Shown here piece after piece: positions 36,490-44,957 of a stretch of DNA of 64,000 nt (positions are counted from its first letter, which is position 1; every line of letters begins with the position of its first letter). The stretch is from Cognaticolwellia sediminilitoris (lineage in GTDB: Bacteria; Pseudomonadota; Gammaproteobacteria; Enterobacterales; Alteromonadaceae). The notes below the pieces were generated by a model that was given only the letters and a program-made list of their open reading frames with translations, did no database searches and had not been told where the DNA came from. A program made the translations under genes and the position numbers. The stretch covers positions 1 to 64,000 of the forward strand of contig NBOG01000003.1 in assembly GCA_002104535.1 (NCBI GenBank), read 5' to 3'.

Positions 36490-37943
36490 TGGCGAATTTA
36501 AATTTAACGTTAACGCGCTTGAAAAATTCAGCGCTAACGTTATTAATGACTATACCGTTAGCTACTTACGCTTTTGCTGAAGAAAAACTCAACGGTAATA
36601 ATCCCCTTTCATTTGGACAGGCTATAAAAATAGCTCAAAAAAATGATCCGTGGTTGGTGGGTAACCATCATAAACAGCAAGTACTTGAGTCAATGAGCAG
36701 TGCGGTCAATACTTGGGCTGATCCTCAAGTATCTGTTGCTCTTGCAAACCTACCGGTCAATGGCTTTGACTTTACCCAAGAGGGAATGACTCAAGTAAAA
36801 GTGGGGATTGCTCAGATGTTTCCTCGCGGTGATTCCTTAGCGATAAAAAGCCAACAATTAAAAATTGAAAGTGAGGCATTCCCTTTTCAACGAAAAAATC
36901 GTCAAGCTACAGTTGCAGTTACTGTTGGCAGTTTATGGTTAGACGCTTATAGAATTCAGCAAAGCATTGCTTTAATTGAAAAGAATCGTTCACTGTTTGA
37001 GCAGTTAGTCGATGTGGCACAAGTCAGTTATTCATCAGCATTAGGCAAAAGTCGTCAGCAAGATGTTGTTCGAGCACAGTTAGAATTGACGCGTTTAGAG
37101 GACCGATTATCATTATTGGCACAACAAAGTAGCCGTTATGTAGGCATGATGTCCTCTTGGTTAAGCGACACATCAAATGATGATAATGCGCAGGCAAGTT
37201 TAACCCCGCACTATTATGAGAAAACGTTCGAATTAGAAGAAAAACTTCCAGAAATAGAATTGCTTAATGTTAATTTAGCCTCCAATGAGCACTGGTTGAC
37301 ACCGAATGAGCTGGTGCATTATTTCACAAGTCATCCAAGCGTAGTTGCTGTTGATAAAAAAATTAATGCAACAAAAACGGGTATCAAATTAGCAGGAGAA
37401 AAATACCAACCACAATGGGGAGTAAACGCAAGCTATGGCTATCGGGCAGATACTGATATGGGAAGTAGCAGAGCGGATTTATTTTCAGTTGGCGTTACCT
37501 TTGACTTACCACTTTTTACAGAAAATAAACAAGATAAAGAGCTACAAGCAGCAATATCAGAAACAGAGGCAGTAAAAACCGAAAAGACATTACTCATTCG
37601 TCAATTACTCAGTGGTTATGCCAGTGCCAAAGGCCGACTTTTGAGATTAGAAGAGCGCCAGAAGCTTTATCAAGAAAAGCTACTACCGAAAGTACATAGT
37701 CATGTTCAAGCAACATTATCTGCCTATACAAACGATGACGGTGAGTTTTCTGAAGTAGTTCGTGCTCGCATCTCGTTATTGAATTCGGAAATAGACCTTT
37801 TAACACTCGCTGTTGAAGAACAAAAAATTAGATTAGAACTTAATTACCTTTTTATAGGGGAAATTAAGATCACAAATGCAGAGCAAAATTTATATCAAAG
37901 TAATCGTAAGCAAACCGCTGCTATTACTGGAGAGCAAGAATGA
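36489..37943 (+). CDS. cusC: TolC-family outer-membrane factor of Cus-type efflux (CusC-like)
   Basis: A 484-residue outer-membrane efflux protein. A signal peptide (LLMTIPLATYAFA) is followed by a heptad-rich coiled coil in two repeats, including QVSYSSALGKSRQQDVVRAQLELTRLEDRL and a second copy near residues 385-440 (RLLRLEERQKLYQEKLLPK). It lacks the CusC lipobox Cys, so it may not be acylated. It provides the exit duct for the CusBA pump. Translational overlaps on both sides (TAATG with the DUF411 gene, ATGA with cusB) indicate a tight operon. Confidence 0.87.
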   Translation: MANLNLTLTRLKNSALTLLMTIPLATYAFAEEKLNGNNPLSFGQAIKIAQKNDPWLVGNHHKQQVLESMSSAVNTWADPQVSVALANLPVNGFDFTQEGMTQVKVGIAQMFPRGDSLAIKSQQLKIESEAFPFQRKNRQATVAVTVGSLWLDAYRIQQSIALIEKNRSLFEQLVDVAQVSYSSALGKSRQQDVVRAQLELTRLEDRLSLLAQQSSRYVGMMSSWLSDTSNDDNAQASLTPHYYEKTFELEEKLPEIELLNVNLASNEHWLTPNELVHYFTSHPSVVAVDKKINATKTGIKLAGEKYQPQWGVNASYGYRADTDMGSSRADLFSVGVTFDLPLFTENKQDKELQAAISETEAVKTEKTLLIRQLLSGYASAKGRLLRLEERQKLYQEKLLPKVHSHVQATLSAYTNDDGEFSEVVRARISLLNSEIDLLTLAVEEQKIRLELNYLFIGEIKITNAEQNLYQSNRKQTAAITGEQE

Positions 37944-39733
37944 GTACAAGTTCAACTGATAACCAAACAAACACAATTTTTAGTATTGCTATAGGTATTG
38001 TAATTGGCAGTATTGTAACTTTTAGTGGTTATAAGTATTTCGATACACCAACTGTGGTTGATACTGAAAAGTTAACAACAGTAGAGAAAAAACCACTTTA
38101 TTGGGTGGCGCCTATGGACGCTAACTATCAAAGAGATAAACCCGGTAAGTCACCTATGGGCATGGACTTAGTTCCCGTTTATGATGATGGCGGTGAAGGT
38201 CCGGATGAAGGTCTTGGAACTATACGAATTTCACCTGAAGTGGTTAATAATTTAGGTGTAAGAACGACTACCGCAGGTATGGGTAAATTGCAGTCAACAA
38301 TAACAACCGTTGGTTATATCAGTTTTGATCAAGATAAACTTGTGCATATTCATCCGAGAGTTCAAGGCTGGATTGAAAAGTTATACATTAAGGCCGTAGG
38401 CGATTCAGTCACGAAAGGGCAAGCACTTTATGAAATATATTCACCAGAGCTAGTTAATGCGCAAGAAGAACTGTTATTAGCATTAAATCGTAATAATGAG
38501 GGCTTAATAAGAGGCGCAGAAAATCGATTAATCGCCTTACAAATACCTAAAGATGCTATTAAAAACTTGAAAGCCACAAAAAAGGTACAACAAACAATTA
38601 CCTTTTATGCCCCACAAAATGGTGTCGTTGAAACGTTAAACATCCGAGAAGGCTTTTTCGTAAAACCTGGTTCTACCTTACTTTCTATTGGTGATTTATC
38701 AGAAGTTTGGCTTGAAACAGAGGTTTTTGAAAATCAAGCAGGCCAAATTCGTGTTGATATGCCTGTGAGTCTAAACCTTGATTACTTACCCGGTAAAACA
38801 TGGCAAGGCCGAGTCGACTTCGTGTACCCAACACTAGATGCTAAAACTAGAACGATTAAAGTACGTTCTCGATTTAGTAATGAATCTGCGCAATTTAAAC
38901 CTAATATGTTTGCTCAAGTTTCTATTCAGACATCTAGTGATGAACAAGTGTTACTTATTCCAAAAGAAGCATTGATCAGAACAGGTAAACAAGACCGAGT
39001 GGTATTAGCATTAGGTCAAGGAAGTTTTAAGTCAATAGCGGTGACCACTGGCCGTTTTGATGATGAATATGTTGAAATTATTCAAGGTCTTAGTGACGGT
39101 GAAAATATTGTCAGTTCAGCTCAGTTTTTATTAGATTCTGAATCAAGTAAAACCTCAGACTTTAAACGTATGCAAAGCCGTAATGACACTGATTCAAGCA
39201 GTGAAGAACATGAAGCGCCGACCTCTGTTTGGGTACAAGCGACAATTGATAGCATTATGGCAGGGCACAATATGGTGACTTTGACGCATGAGCCAATCTC
39301 ACAATGGAATTGGCCTGAAATGACAATGGATTTTACCGTAACTGATGCTGTCGATTTATCTCAACTTTATCAGGGGCTTAGTTTACACGTGGAAGTCAGT
39401 AAAACTATAAGTGGTGATTATCAAATCACTAATATTCATGTGCCAGATGCTAGAACTGAAAAAAAGCAAGTCAGTAGTGCAACAGTCACTGGTACCATTA
39501 ATTCTTTGATGGTTGAACACGGCATGGTAAATATTAGCCGCTCTGCCATTGAAAAGTGGAATAGACCTGCTGCAACTGTCGATTTTATTGCTGATGAGAA
39601 CGTGAGTTTAGCGGGATTTAAAGCGGGTATGCAGGTTAAGTTCAGCTTCGAAATTAGAGACGGAAATTTTATTATTACGCAAATAAATGAAATGTCTGAT
39701 GATGCCTCTGTCGATCACAGTAACCATAAATAG
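37940..39733 (+). CDS. cusB: RND periplasmic adaptor CusB fused to two CusF-like domains
   Basis: A 597-residue adaptor, much longer than typical CusB (about 400). After a signal-anchor helix (residues 12-30) comes a heavy-metal-binding Met-rich motif (APMDANYQ, PGKSPMGMDLVPVY), then the barrel-sandwich and beta-barrel domains of membrane-fusion proteins (about 90-400). The C-terminus carries two CusF-like OB domains. The first (about 430-510) keeps the CusF ligands H450, W458, M461 and M463 with exact CusF spacing. The second (about 515-590) has R534, R542, A545 and V547 at the same places, so all four ligands are lost. It starts inside the end of cusC (ATGA). Confidence 0.93.
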   Translation: MSTSSTDNQTNTIFSIAIGIVIGSIVTFSGYKYFDTPTVVDTEKLTTVEKKPLYWVAPMDANYQRDKPGKSPMGMDLVPVYDDGGEGPDEGLGTIRISPEVVNNLGVRTTTAGMGKLQSTITTVGYISFDQDKLVHIHPRVQGWIEKLYIKAVGDSVTKGQALYEIYSPELVNAQEELLLALNRNNEGLIRGAENRLIALQIPKDAIKNLKATKKVQQTITFYAPQNGVVETLNIREGFFVKPGSTLLSIGDLSEVWLETEVFENQAGQIRVDMPVSLNLDYLPGKTWQGRVDFVYPTLDAKTRTIKVRSRFSNESAQFKPNMFAQVSIQTSSDEQVLLIPKEALIRTGKQDRVVLALGQGSFKSIAVTTGRFDDEYVEIIQGLSDGENIVSSAQFLLDSESSKTSDFKRMQSRNDTDSSSEEHEAPTSVWVQATIDSIMAGHNMVTLTHEPISQWNWPEMTMDFTVTDAVDLSQLYQGLSLHVEVSKTISGDYQITNIHVPDARTEKKQVSSATVTGTINSLMVEHGMVNISRSAIEKWNRPAATVDFIADENVSLAGFKAGMQVKFSFEIRDGNFIITQINEMSDDASVDHSNHK

Positions 39734-39744
39734 GAGTAGATAAA

Positions 39745-42700
39745 ATGATCACTGCTATTATTCGTTGGTCTGTACTAAATCGATTTTTCGTTTTACTCGC
39801 AACATTTCTATTAGTTGGCGTTGGCTTGTATTCGGTCAGTAAAACACCGATTGACGCACTGCCTGATTTATCAGACGTACAAGTTATTATTAAAACAAGT
39901 TATCCAGGACAAGCGCCGCAAGTGGTTGAAGACCAGGTAACTTACCCAATGACAACTGCCATGCTATCAGTACCCGGCGCGGTCACTGTTCGTGGGTATT
40001 CATTTTTCGGTGACTCCTATGTTTACGTTATTTTTGATGAAAATACCGATCTATATTGGGCTCGCTCGCGTGTTCTTGAATATTTAAGTCAAGTAGCGCC
40101 TAACCTTCCTAGTGAAGCTCGACCACAACTTGGCCCTGATGCCACGGGTGTTGGTTGGGTTTATTTATATGCCTTAACGGATACCACAGGCCAACATGAT
40201 TTAAGTCAATTACGAAGTTTGCAAGACTGGTTTTTAAAGTTTGAATTACAAACTGTCCCAGGCGTTTCAGAAGTTAGCGCACTTGGCGGTATGGTTAAAC
40301 AATACCAAGTCACTGTTGATCCTGAAAAATTGCGCGCTTACTCTATCCCACTCTCACTAATACAAACGGCTATAAAACAGGGAAATCAAGAAATTGGTGC
40401 CTCGGTAATTGAAATGGCCGAAGCTGAGTACATGATCCGAGCAACGGGTTATATTCAAAATATTGAAGACTTAGAGAATATTCCGCTTGGCGTGTATGAA
40501 AACGGCACAGCTTTACTATTAAAAGATGTCGCCAATATAGGCACAGGTCCACAAATGCGTCGCGGTATTGCCGAGTTAAACGGTGAGGGCGAAACCGTTG
40601 GCGGGATTGTTGTTATGCGCTTTGGTGAAAATGCACAACAAGTTATAAATCGTGTTAAAGCAAAGCTCGAATTATTAAAGAAAGGACTACCAGACGGAGT
40701 AGAGATTGTACCGGTTTACGATCGTTCTGCATTAATTGAACGTGCTGTTGATAATTTAGCGTTTAAATTGTTAGAAGAATTTGCCGTTGTTGCCATCGTT
40801 TGTATCATTTTCTTATTTCATGTTCGCTCATCATTAGTGGCCATTTTTAGCATACCGGTCGGTATTTTAACTGCTTTTGTAATTATGTATTGGCAAGGGC
40901 TTAACGCCAACATCATGTCACTTGGAGGTATCGCCATTGCCATAGGAGCCATGGTAGATGGTGCTATTGTTATGGTTGAAAATATGCATAAGCATATGGA
41001 GCGGCTTACTTCACAAGGTAAAAGCCTGACTAATGAGAACCGTTGGCAAGTGGTCATTGATTCCGCTAGTGAGGTGGGGCCTGCTTTATTTTTTACCTTA
41101 TTGATCATCACAGTAAGCTTTATTCCGGTATTTACCTTAGAAGCGCAAGAAGGACGAATGTTTTCGCCACTTGCCTTTACAAAAACTTATGCAATGGCTG
41201 CCTCTGCTGCACTCGCTATCACCTTAGTACCTGTGTTAATGGGCTATTTTATTCGAGGTAAAGTGTTACCTGAGCATAAAAACCCGGTTAATCGCTTTCT
41301 AACTTTTATCTACATGCCGGCGCTGAAAACGGTTCTACGCTTTCCAAAAACCACCTTATTAAGCGCAGTTTTTATTATGGCAATCGGCTTATATCCCATA
41401 GATAAAATAGGTAGTGAATTTATCCCGCCACTTGATGAAGGTGATTTAATGTATATGCCTACAACCTATCCGGGAATTTCAATTGGTAAAGCGAGAGAAT
41501 TGTTACAACAAACCGATAAATTGATTAAAACAGTACCAGAAGTCGCGACCGTATTTGGCAAAGTAGGGCGTGCAGAAACGGCGACTGATCCCGCACCGCT
41601 AACGATGATTGAAACCTTTATACAATTAAAACCAAAATCGCAATGGCGAGAGGGAGTAACAACCGAAAGTTTGAAAAAGGAGCTTGATGCCTTGGTTAAG
41701 TTACCTGGTGTAACTAATGCTTGGGTCATGCCGATTAAAACCCGCATCGATATGTTAGCTACCGGAATTAAAACCCCTGTCGGTATCAAAGTTGCGGGGC
41801 CAGATCTCGCGGTTATCCAAGATATCGGACAACAATTAGAACTTATTCTAAAGGACGTCAATGGCACCACTTCAGTTTATTCAGAACGCGTAGCCGGTGG
41901 CCGATATATAAAAGTTGATATTCAACGAGCGAAGGCAGCACGTTATGGGTTAAATATTGCTGAAATACAACAAGTAGTCGCAACGGCAATTGGCGGTATG
42001 AACGTTACTCAAACCGTTGAACGACTAGAACGTTATCCGGTTAATTTACGCTATGGACAAGATTATCGTGATTCTCCTGAACAGTTAGCCTTGCTACCGA
42101 TCATTACTCCGAAGGGGCAACGTATCGCACTTGGAGATGTCGCACGGGTTTTCATCGAAGATGGCCCCGCAGGCATTAAATCAGAGAATGCCCGCTTAAA
42201 TGGTTGGACATTTGTTGACATCGAAGGCGTTGATATTGGTAGTTATGTTGAAACAGCGCAGCAAGTTGTGCTGGATAAATTACAATTACCTGCAGGTTAC
42301 TCGGTAACTTGGGCGGGGCAATATGAGTATATGGAGCGTGCAAAAGCAAAACTGGCGTATGTGATCCCGTTAACATTATTCATCATAGTTATCTTACTGT
42401 ATTTAAACTTTAGAAATGTCATTGAAGTCGCGATGATTTTGGGCACTTTGCCACTGGCTATGGTGGGCAGTATCTGGTTAATGTACTTAGAAGGCTTTAA
42501 TTTTTCAGTAGCCGTAGGGGTGGGATTTATCGCATTAGCTGGGGTTGCAGTTGAAATAGGCGTAATTATGTTGGTCTATCTAAATCAAGCTTATCAAGAA
42601 ATGCTGAAAAATCATCAAGACAATAACAGTGTTGCTACAAAAGCTGATTTATTGCAGGCAGTGTTAGCAGGTGCTGGTATGAGAGTAAGGCCTATTATGA

Positions 42701-42888
42701 TGACCGCTGGCACCGTGATAGTCGGTTTACTGCCCATTTTATATGGTAGCGGAACAGGCTCAGAAGTCATGAGTCGAATTGCAGCGCCAATGGTTGGCGG
42801 CATGTTTAGTGCTATATTTTTGACCTTGTTGGTTTTACCAACACTGTTTTACTTGTGGCGGGCAACATCACTGAACAAAAAAGATTAG
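39745..42888 (+). CDS. cusA: Heavy-metal RND transporter CusA-like
   Basis: A 1047-residue inner-membrane proton antiporter of the HME-RND group, full length. It shows the N-terminal RWSVLNRFFVLL helix, the large periplasmic loops (TDPAPLTMIETFIQLKP), the helix 4 motif GAMVDGAIVMVENMHK with the proton-relay Asp, and a C-terminal repeat of helices 7-12. Together with cusC and cusB it should export Cu(I)/Ag(I) from the periplasm or cytoplasm to the outside. It begins 11 bp after cusB with GGAG upstream. Confidence 0.95.
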   Translation: MITAIIRWSVLNRFFVLLATFLLVGVGLYSVSKTPIDALPDLSDVQVIIKTSYPGQAPQVVEDQVTYPMTTAMLSVPGAVTVRGYSFFGDSYVYVIFDENTDLYWARSRVLEYLSQVAPNLPSEARPQLGPDATGVGWVYLYALTDTTGQHDLSQLRSLQDWFLKFELQTVPGVSEVSALGGMVKQYQVTVDPEKLRAYSIPLSLIQTAIKQGNQEIGASVIEMAEAEYMIRATGYIQNIEDLENIPLGVYENGTALLLKDVANIGTGPQMRRGIAELNGEGETVGGIVVMRFGENAQQVINRVKAKLELLKKGLPDGVEIVPVYDRSALIERAVDNLAFKLLEEFAVVAIVCIIFLFHVRSSLVAIFSIPVGILTAFVIMYWQGLNANIMSLGGIAIAIGAMVDGAIVMVENMHKHMERLTSQGKSLTNENRWQVVIDSASEVGPALFFTLLIITVSFIPVFTLEAQEGRMFSPLAFTKTYAMAASAALAITLVPVLMGYFIRGKVLPEHKNPVNRFLTFIYMPALKTVLRFPKTTLLSAVFIMAIGLYPIDKIGSEFIPPLDEGDLMYMPTTYPGISIGKARELLQQTDKLIKTVPEVATVFGKVGRAETATDPAPLTMIETFIQLKPKSQWREGVTTESLKKELDALVKLPGVTNAWVMPIKTRIDMLATGIKTPVGIKVAGPDLAVIQDIGQQLELILKDVNGTTSVYSERVAGGRYIKVDIQRAKAARYGLNIAEIQQVVATAIGGMNVTQTVERLERYPVNLRYGQDYRDSPEQLALLPIITPKGQRIALGDVARVFIEDGPAGIKSENARLNGWTFVDIEGVDIGSYVETAQQVVLDKLQLPAGYSVTWAGQYEYMERAKAKLAYVIPLTLFIIVILLYLNFRNVIEVAMILGTLPLAMVGSIWLMYLEGFNFSVAVGVGFIALAGVAVEIGVIMLVYLNQAYQEMLKNHQDNNSVATKADLLQAVLAGAGMRVRPIMMTAGTVIVGLLPILYGSGTGSEVMSRIAAPMVGGMFSAIFLTLLVLPTLFYLWRATSLNKKD

Positions 42889-42999
42889 GGGCGTTAATAG
42901 CAATTAATCACCATAACTTTTAGTCAGAATAATGGCCTGAGAGATAATTTTTTCAACACATAGAAGTTTTAAGTAACTAAATTTTAAAGAGGAAAAAAA

Positions 43000-43293
43000 A
43001 TGAAATCGAAAATTTATAAAACAACGAGCAAGTTTGCGCTAGTACTCATTCCGACATTAACGTTGTCATTGTCAGCAATTGCACATGATCCATCTTTACA
43101 TGTAAAAAAAGCTGAAAAGGCCGACTGCAGTAAAATGGATCATAGTAAAATGAACATGAAAGATCCTGTCGCTATGGCGATGATGAAAAAATGTAAAAAG
43201 CAGGCCAAAAAAGATCATAAAGCAATGGACCATAGCAATATGGAACATTCGAAAAATGAAGATAATAAAAAGCTTAAAAAAGATCACCAATAA
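43000..43293 (+). CDS. Small exported Met/His/Lys-rich protein, probable copper chaperone
   Basis: A 97-residue protein with a signal peptide (FALVLIPTLTLSLSAIAHD) followed by a disordered, lysine-rich body. It contains repeated HSKM, DHSKMNM, AMDHSNMEHS units and two Cys, ligands for Cu(I)/Ag(I). AGAGGA lies 6 bp before ATG 43000. It has no recognised domain. Its place after cusA suggests a periplasmic metal sponge or donor; lysine richness is unusual for such peptides. Confidence 0.75.
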   Translation: MKSKIYKTTSKFALVLIPTLTLSLSAIAHDPSLHVKKAEKADCSKMDHSKMNMKDPVAMAMMKKCKKQAKKDHKAMDHSNMEHSKNEDNKKLKKDHQ

Positions 43294-43300
43294 AAACGTT

Positions 43301-43337
43301 ATGAACACTGAGTTGCATGAGTTCACTCAGTGTTCAT
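43301..43337 (+). terminator. Hairpin between the Met-rich gene and the cytochrome gene
   Basis: A 13-bp perfect inverted repeat (43301-43313 and 43325-43337, core AACACTGAGT) with an 11-nt loop. No T-run follows, so it may be a partial terminator or a transcript-stabilising structure. Confidence 0.55.
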
Positions 43338-43355
43338 TATTAGATAGGACGTGAA

Positions 43356-43889
43356 ATGAAAACACTAAAGATATTACTACTAAGCTTTGCGTTAACTTTA
43401 GGTGCTGTAGCCATTACTGTTTATTCTGGTTTTGTTAATGTTGCTGCCGATGAACCACACAGTGACTTAGTTTATTTGCTGCTTGAAGAAGTTAGAATTA
43501 ATTCAATAGCTAAGGCTGCAAAATCAATTGAAGTACCTGATTTAACTGACCCAGAGTTACTGTTAACAGGTGGTGCTGATTACGAATATATGTGCTCTAG
43601 TTGTCATTTAAAACCAGGACAGCACGAAAGTGACTTAAGCCTTGGCTTATACCCACAACCGCCAAATTTAGCTATATCAAGTCAGACTGATACGGCTAAT
43701 GACACTGATAACTTTGAAGCTACTGCAAGAAATAATTTCTGGGTTATTAAACATGGTATTAAAGCGTCAGGAATGCCAGCATGGGGTAAAACTCATGACG
43801 ATCAACGTATTTGGGCAATGGTTGCGTTTCTCAATCAGTTACCGAGTTTAACACCAATGCAATATCAAGTGCTTACTGCAATTGACTGA
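43356..43889 (+). CDS. Exported monohaem cytochrome c
   Basis: A 177-residue protein with a signal peptide or anchor (ILLLSFALTLGAVAITVYSGF). One haem motif CSSCH lies at C80-C83-H84, and a likely distal Met ligand is in SGMPAWGKTHDD, as in cbb3-subunit-III-like class I cytochromes. It should act in periplasmic electron transfer. It lies in the copper island and could feed or accept electrons from copper handling, but that link is inference from neighbourhood only. Confidence 0.88.
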   Translation: MKTLKILLLSFALTLGAVAITVYSGFVNVAADEPHSDLVYLLLEEVRINSIAKAAKSIEVPDLTDPELLLTGGADYEYMCSSCHLKPGQHESDLSLGLYPQPPNLAISSQTDTANDTDNFEATARNNFWVIKHGIKASGMPAWGKTHDDQRIWAMVAFLNQLPSLTPMQYQVLTAID

Positions 43890-43929
43890 TAAATAATTAT
43901 AAAATCAATAATAACTAACAGGAAATAAC

Positions 43930-44433
43930 ATGTTCAAAAATATCACAATCACACTTTTAACTGTCTTAAGTTTTACGGCTTATGGGTATGATAAACCAAA
44001 AGTAATTGATGCCAATGAACAAGCCATCATCGATATTATTTCAGGTATTGAGTTTGGATGGGAAAATGGCGATGGCACGCCATTTAGAAATAACTTTTTA
44101 GATTTTTCAGGCGCAAGGTTTATTGAATCTGGTGGGCAAAATGTAGGATTAGACAGTTTAGTTAACCACCATGTTGAACCAGAAAAAGATGCGATGGAAT
44201 ATCTTGAGTTAGATTTTTCTGACATTGAGATTACTTTCGAAGGAAAAGAGCAAGATTTTGCATGGGCAATCGCCGATACTGCGGTAAAAGGCAAAGTTAA
44301 AAAATCAGGCAAAGAATTTGATAAAACAGGATATCAAACCTTTTTATTACGTAAAGTAGCTGGTAAGTGGAAAATTGTTCACACTCATTCGTCATCGCGT
44401 AATAAGCGACCGAATAAAGCTCATAAGCATTAA
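43930..44433 (+). CDS. Exported NTF2-like (SnoaL/DUF4440-type) protein
   Basis: A 167-residue protein with a signal peptide ([13 protein letters not shown]) and a single cystatin-like alpha+beta fold: the helix [29 protein letters not shown], and the final strands [23 protein letters not shown] are diagnostic of NTF2/SnoaL-like domains. The tail is basic and His-containing. No catalytic residues can be named. It ends the run of genes before the MerR promoter and may be part of the copper response. Confidence 0.78.
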   Translation: MFKNITITLLTVLSFTAYGYDKPKVIDANEQAIIDIISGIEFGWENGDGTPFRNNFLDFSGARFIESGGQNVGLDSLVNHHVEPEKDAMEYLELDFSDIEITFEGKEQDFAWAIADTAVKGKVKKSGKEFDKTGYQTFLLRKVAGKWKIVHTHSSSRNKRPNKAHKH

Positions 44434-44487
44434 TTTACTCATATATACGATTATAAAACGCAAAAATTTCAGTATTAAAATCTTTAC

Positions 44488-44518
44488 TTGACCTGTGTCT
44501 TAGACACAGGTGTAAACT
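44488..44518 (+). promoter_or_regulatory. MerR-type promoter/operator with 19-bp spacer
   Basis: TTGACC (44488-44493) and TAAACT (44513-44518) are separated by 19 bp. Centred in the spacer is the perfect palindrome ACCTGTGTC (44491-44499) / GACACAGGT (44503-44511). An over-long spacer with a central dyad is the hallmark of promoters twisted by MerR-family activators such as CueR and ZntR. It should drive the regulator and the ATPase. Confidence 0.9.
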
Positions 44519-44549
44519 GCTTTTAGTTAGAATGAACAGGAGCGTTGTC

Positions 44550-44957
44550 ATGAAAGTAAAAGAGTTAGCCAAGCAACTGCACACTACGTCAGATACCGTA
44601 CGTTATTACACTAAAATTAAGCTGATCACGGCGACTAAAAACCAAGAAAATGGTTACAAAAGTTATGATATCAAAGCTAAACAACGACTTAAATTTATAT
44701 TAAGTGCGAGGCAACTAGATTTTTCAGTTAAAGAAATTACCGATATTTTAATTGAGTCAGATAAAGGGCATACGGCTTGTCCACTGGTGAGAGAAATAGT
44801 TGAACGTCGTTTAGCAGAATCTGAAAAGCAATTTCAAGCAGCATTAGCGTTAAGAACCAAACTGAGAAATGCGATAAAGGAATGGCATTGTAAGCCTGAT
44901 AAAATGCCCACGGGTGATATGATTTGTCACTTGGTTGAAGGAGGGCATCATGAATAA
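44550..44957 (+). CDS. MerR-family metal-responsive regulator
   Basis: A 135-residue regulator. A winged HTH (1-70) begins [22 protein letters not shown], and a dimerisation helix and metal loop follow. Cysteines are at C77 (GHTACPLV), C114 (WHCKP) and C126 (MICHL). Aligning to known members, C77 falls where CueR has Ser77 and ZntR has Cys79, the position reported to separate monovalent from divalent metal sensors. So sensing of Zn/Cd/Pb rather than Cu is possible. AGGAG at 44538-44542 favours ATG 44550 over an upstream ATG at 44532. It overlaps copA by 8 bp. Confidence 0.9.
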   Translation: MKVKELAKQLHTTSDTVRYYTKIKLITATKNQENGYKSYDIKAKQRLKFILSARQLDFSVKEITDILIESDKGHTACPLVREIVERRLAESEKQFQAALALRTKLRNAIKEWHCKPDKMPTGDMICHLVEGGHHE

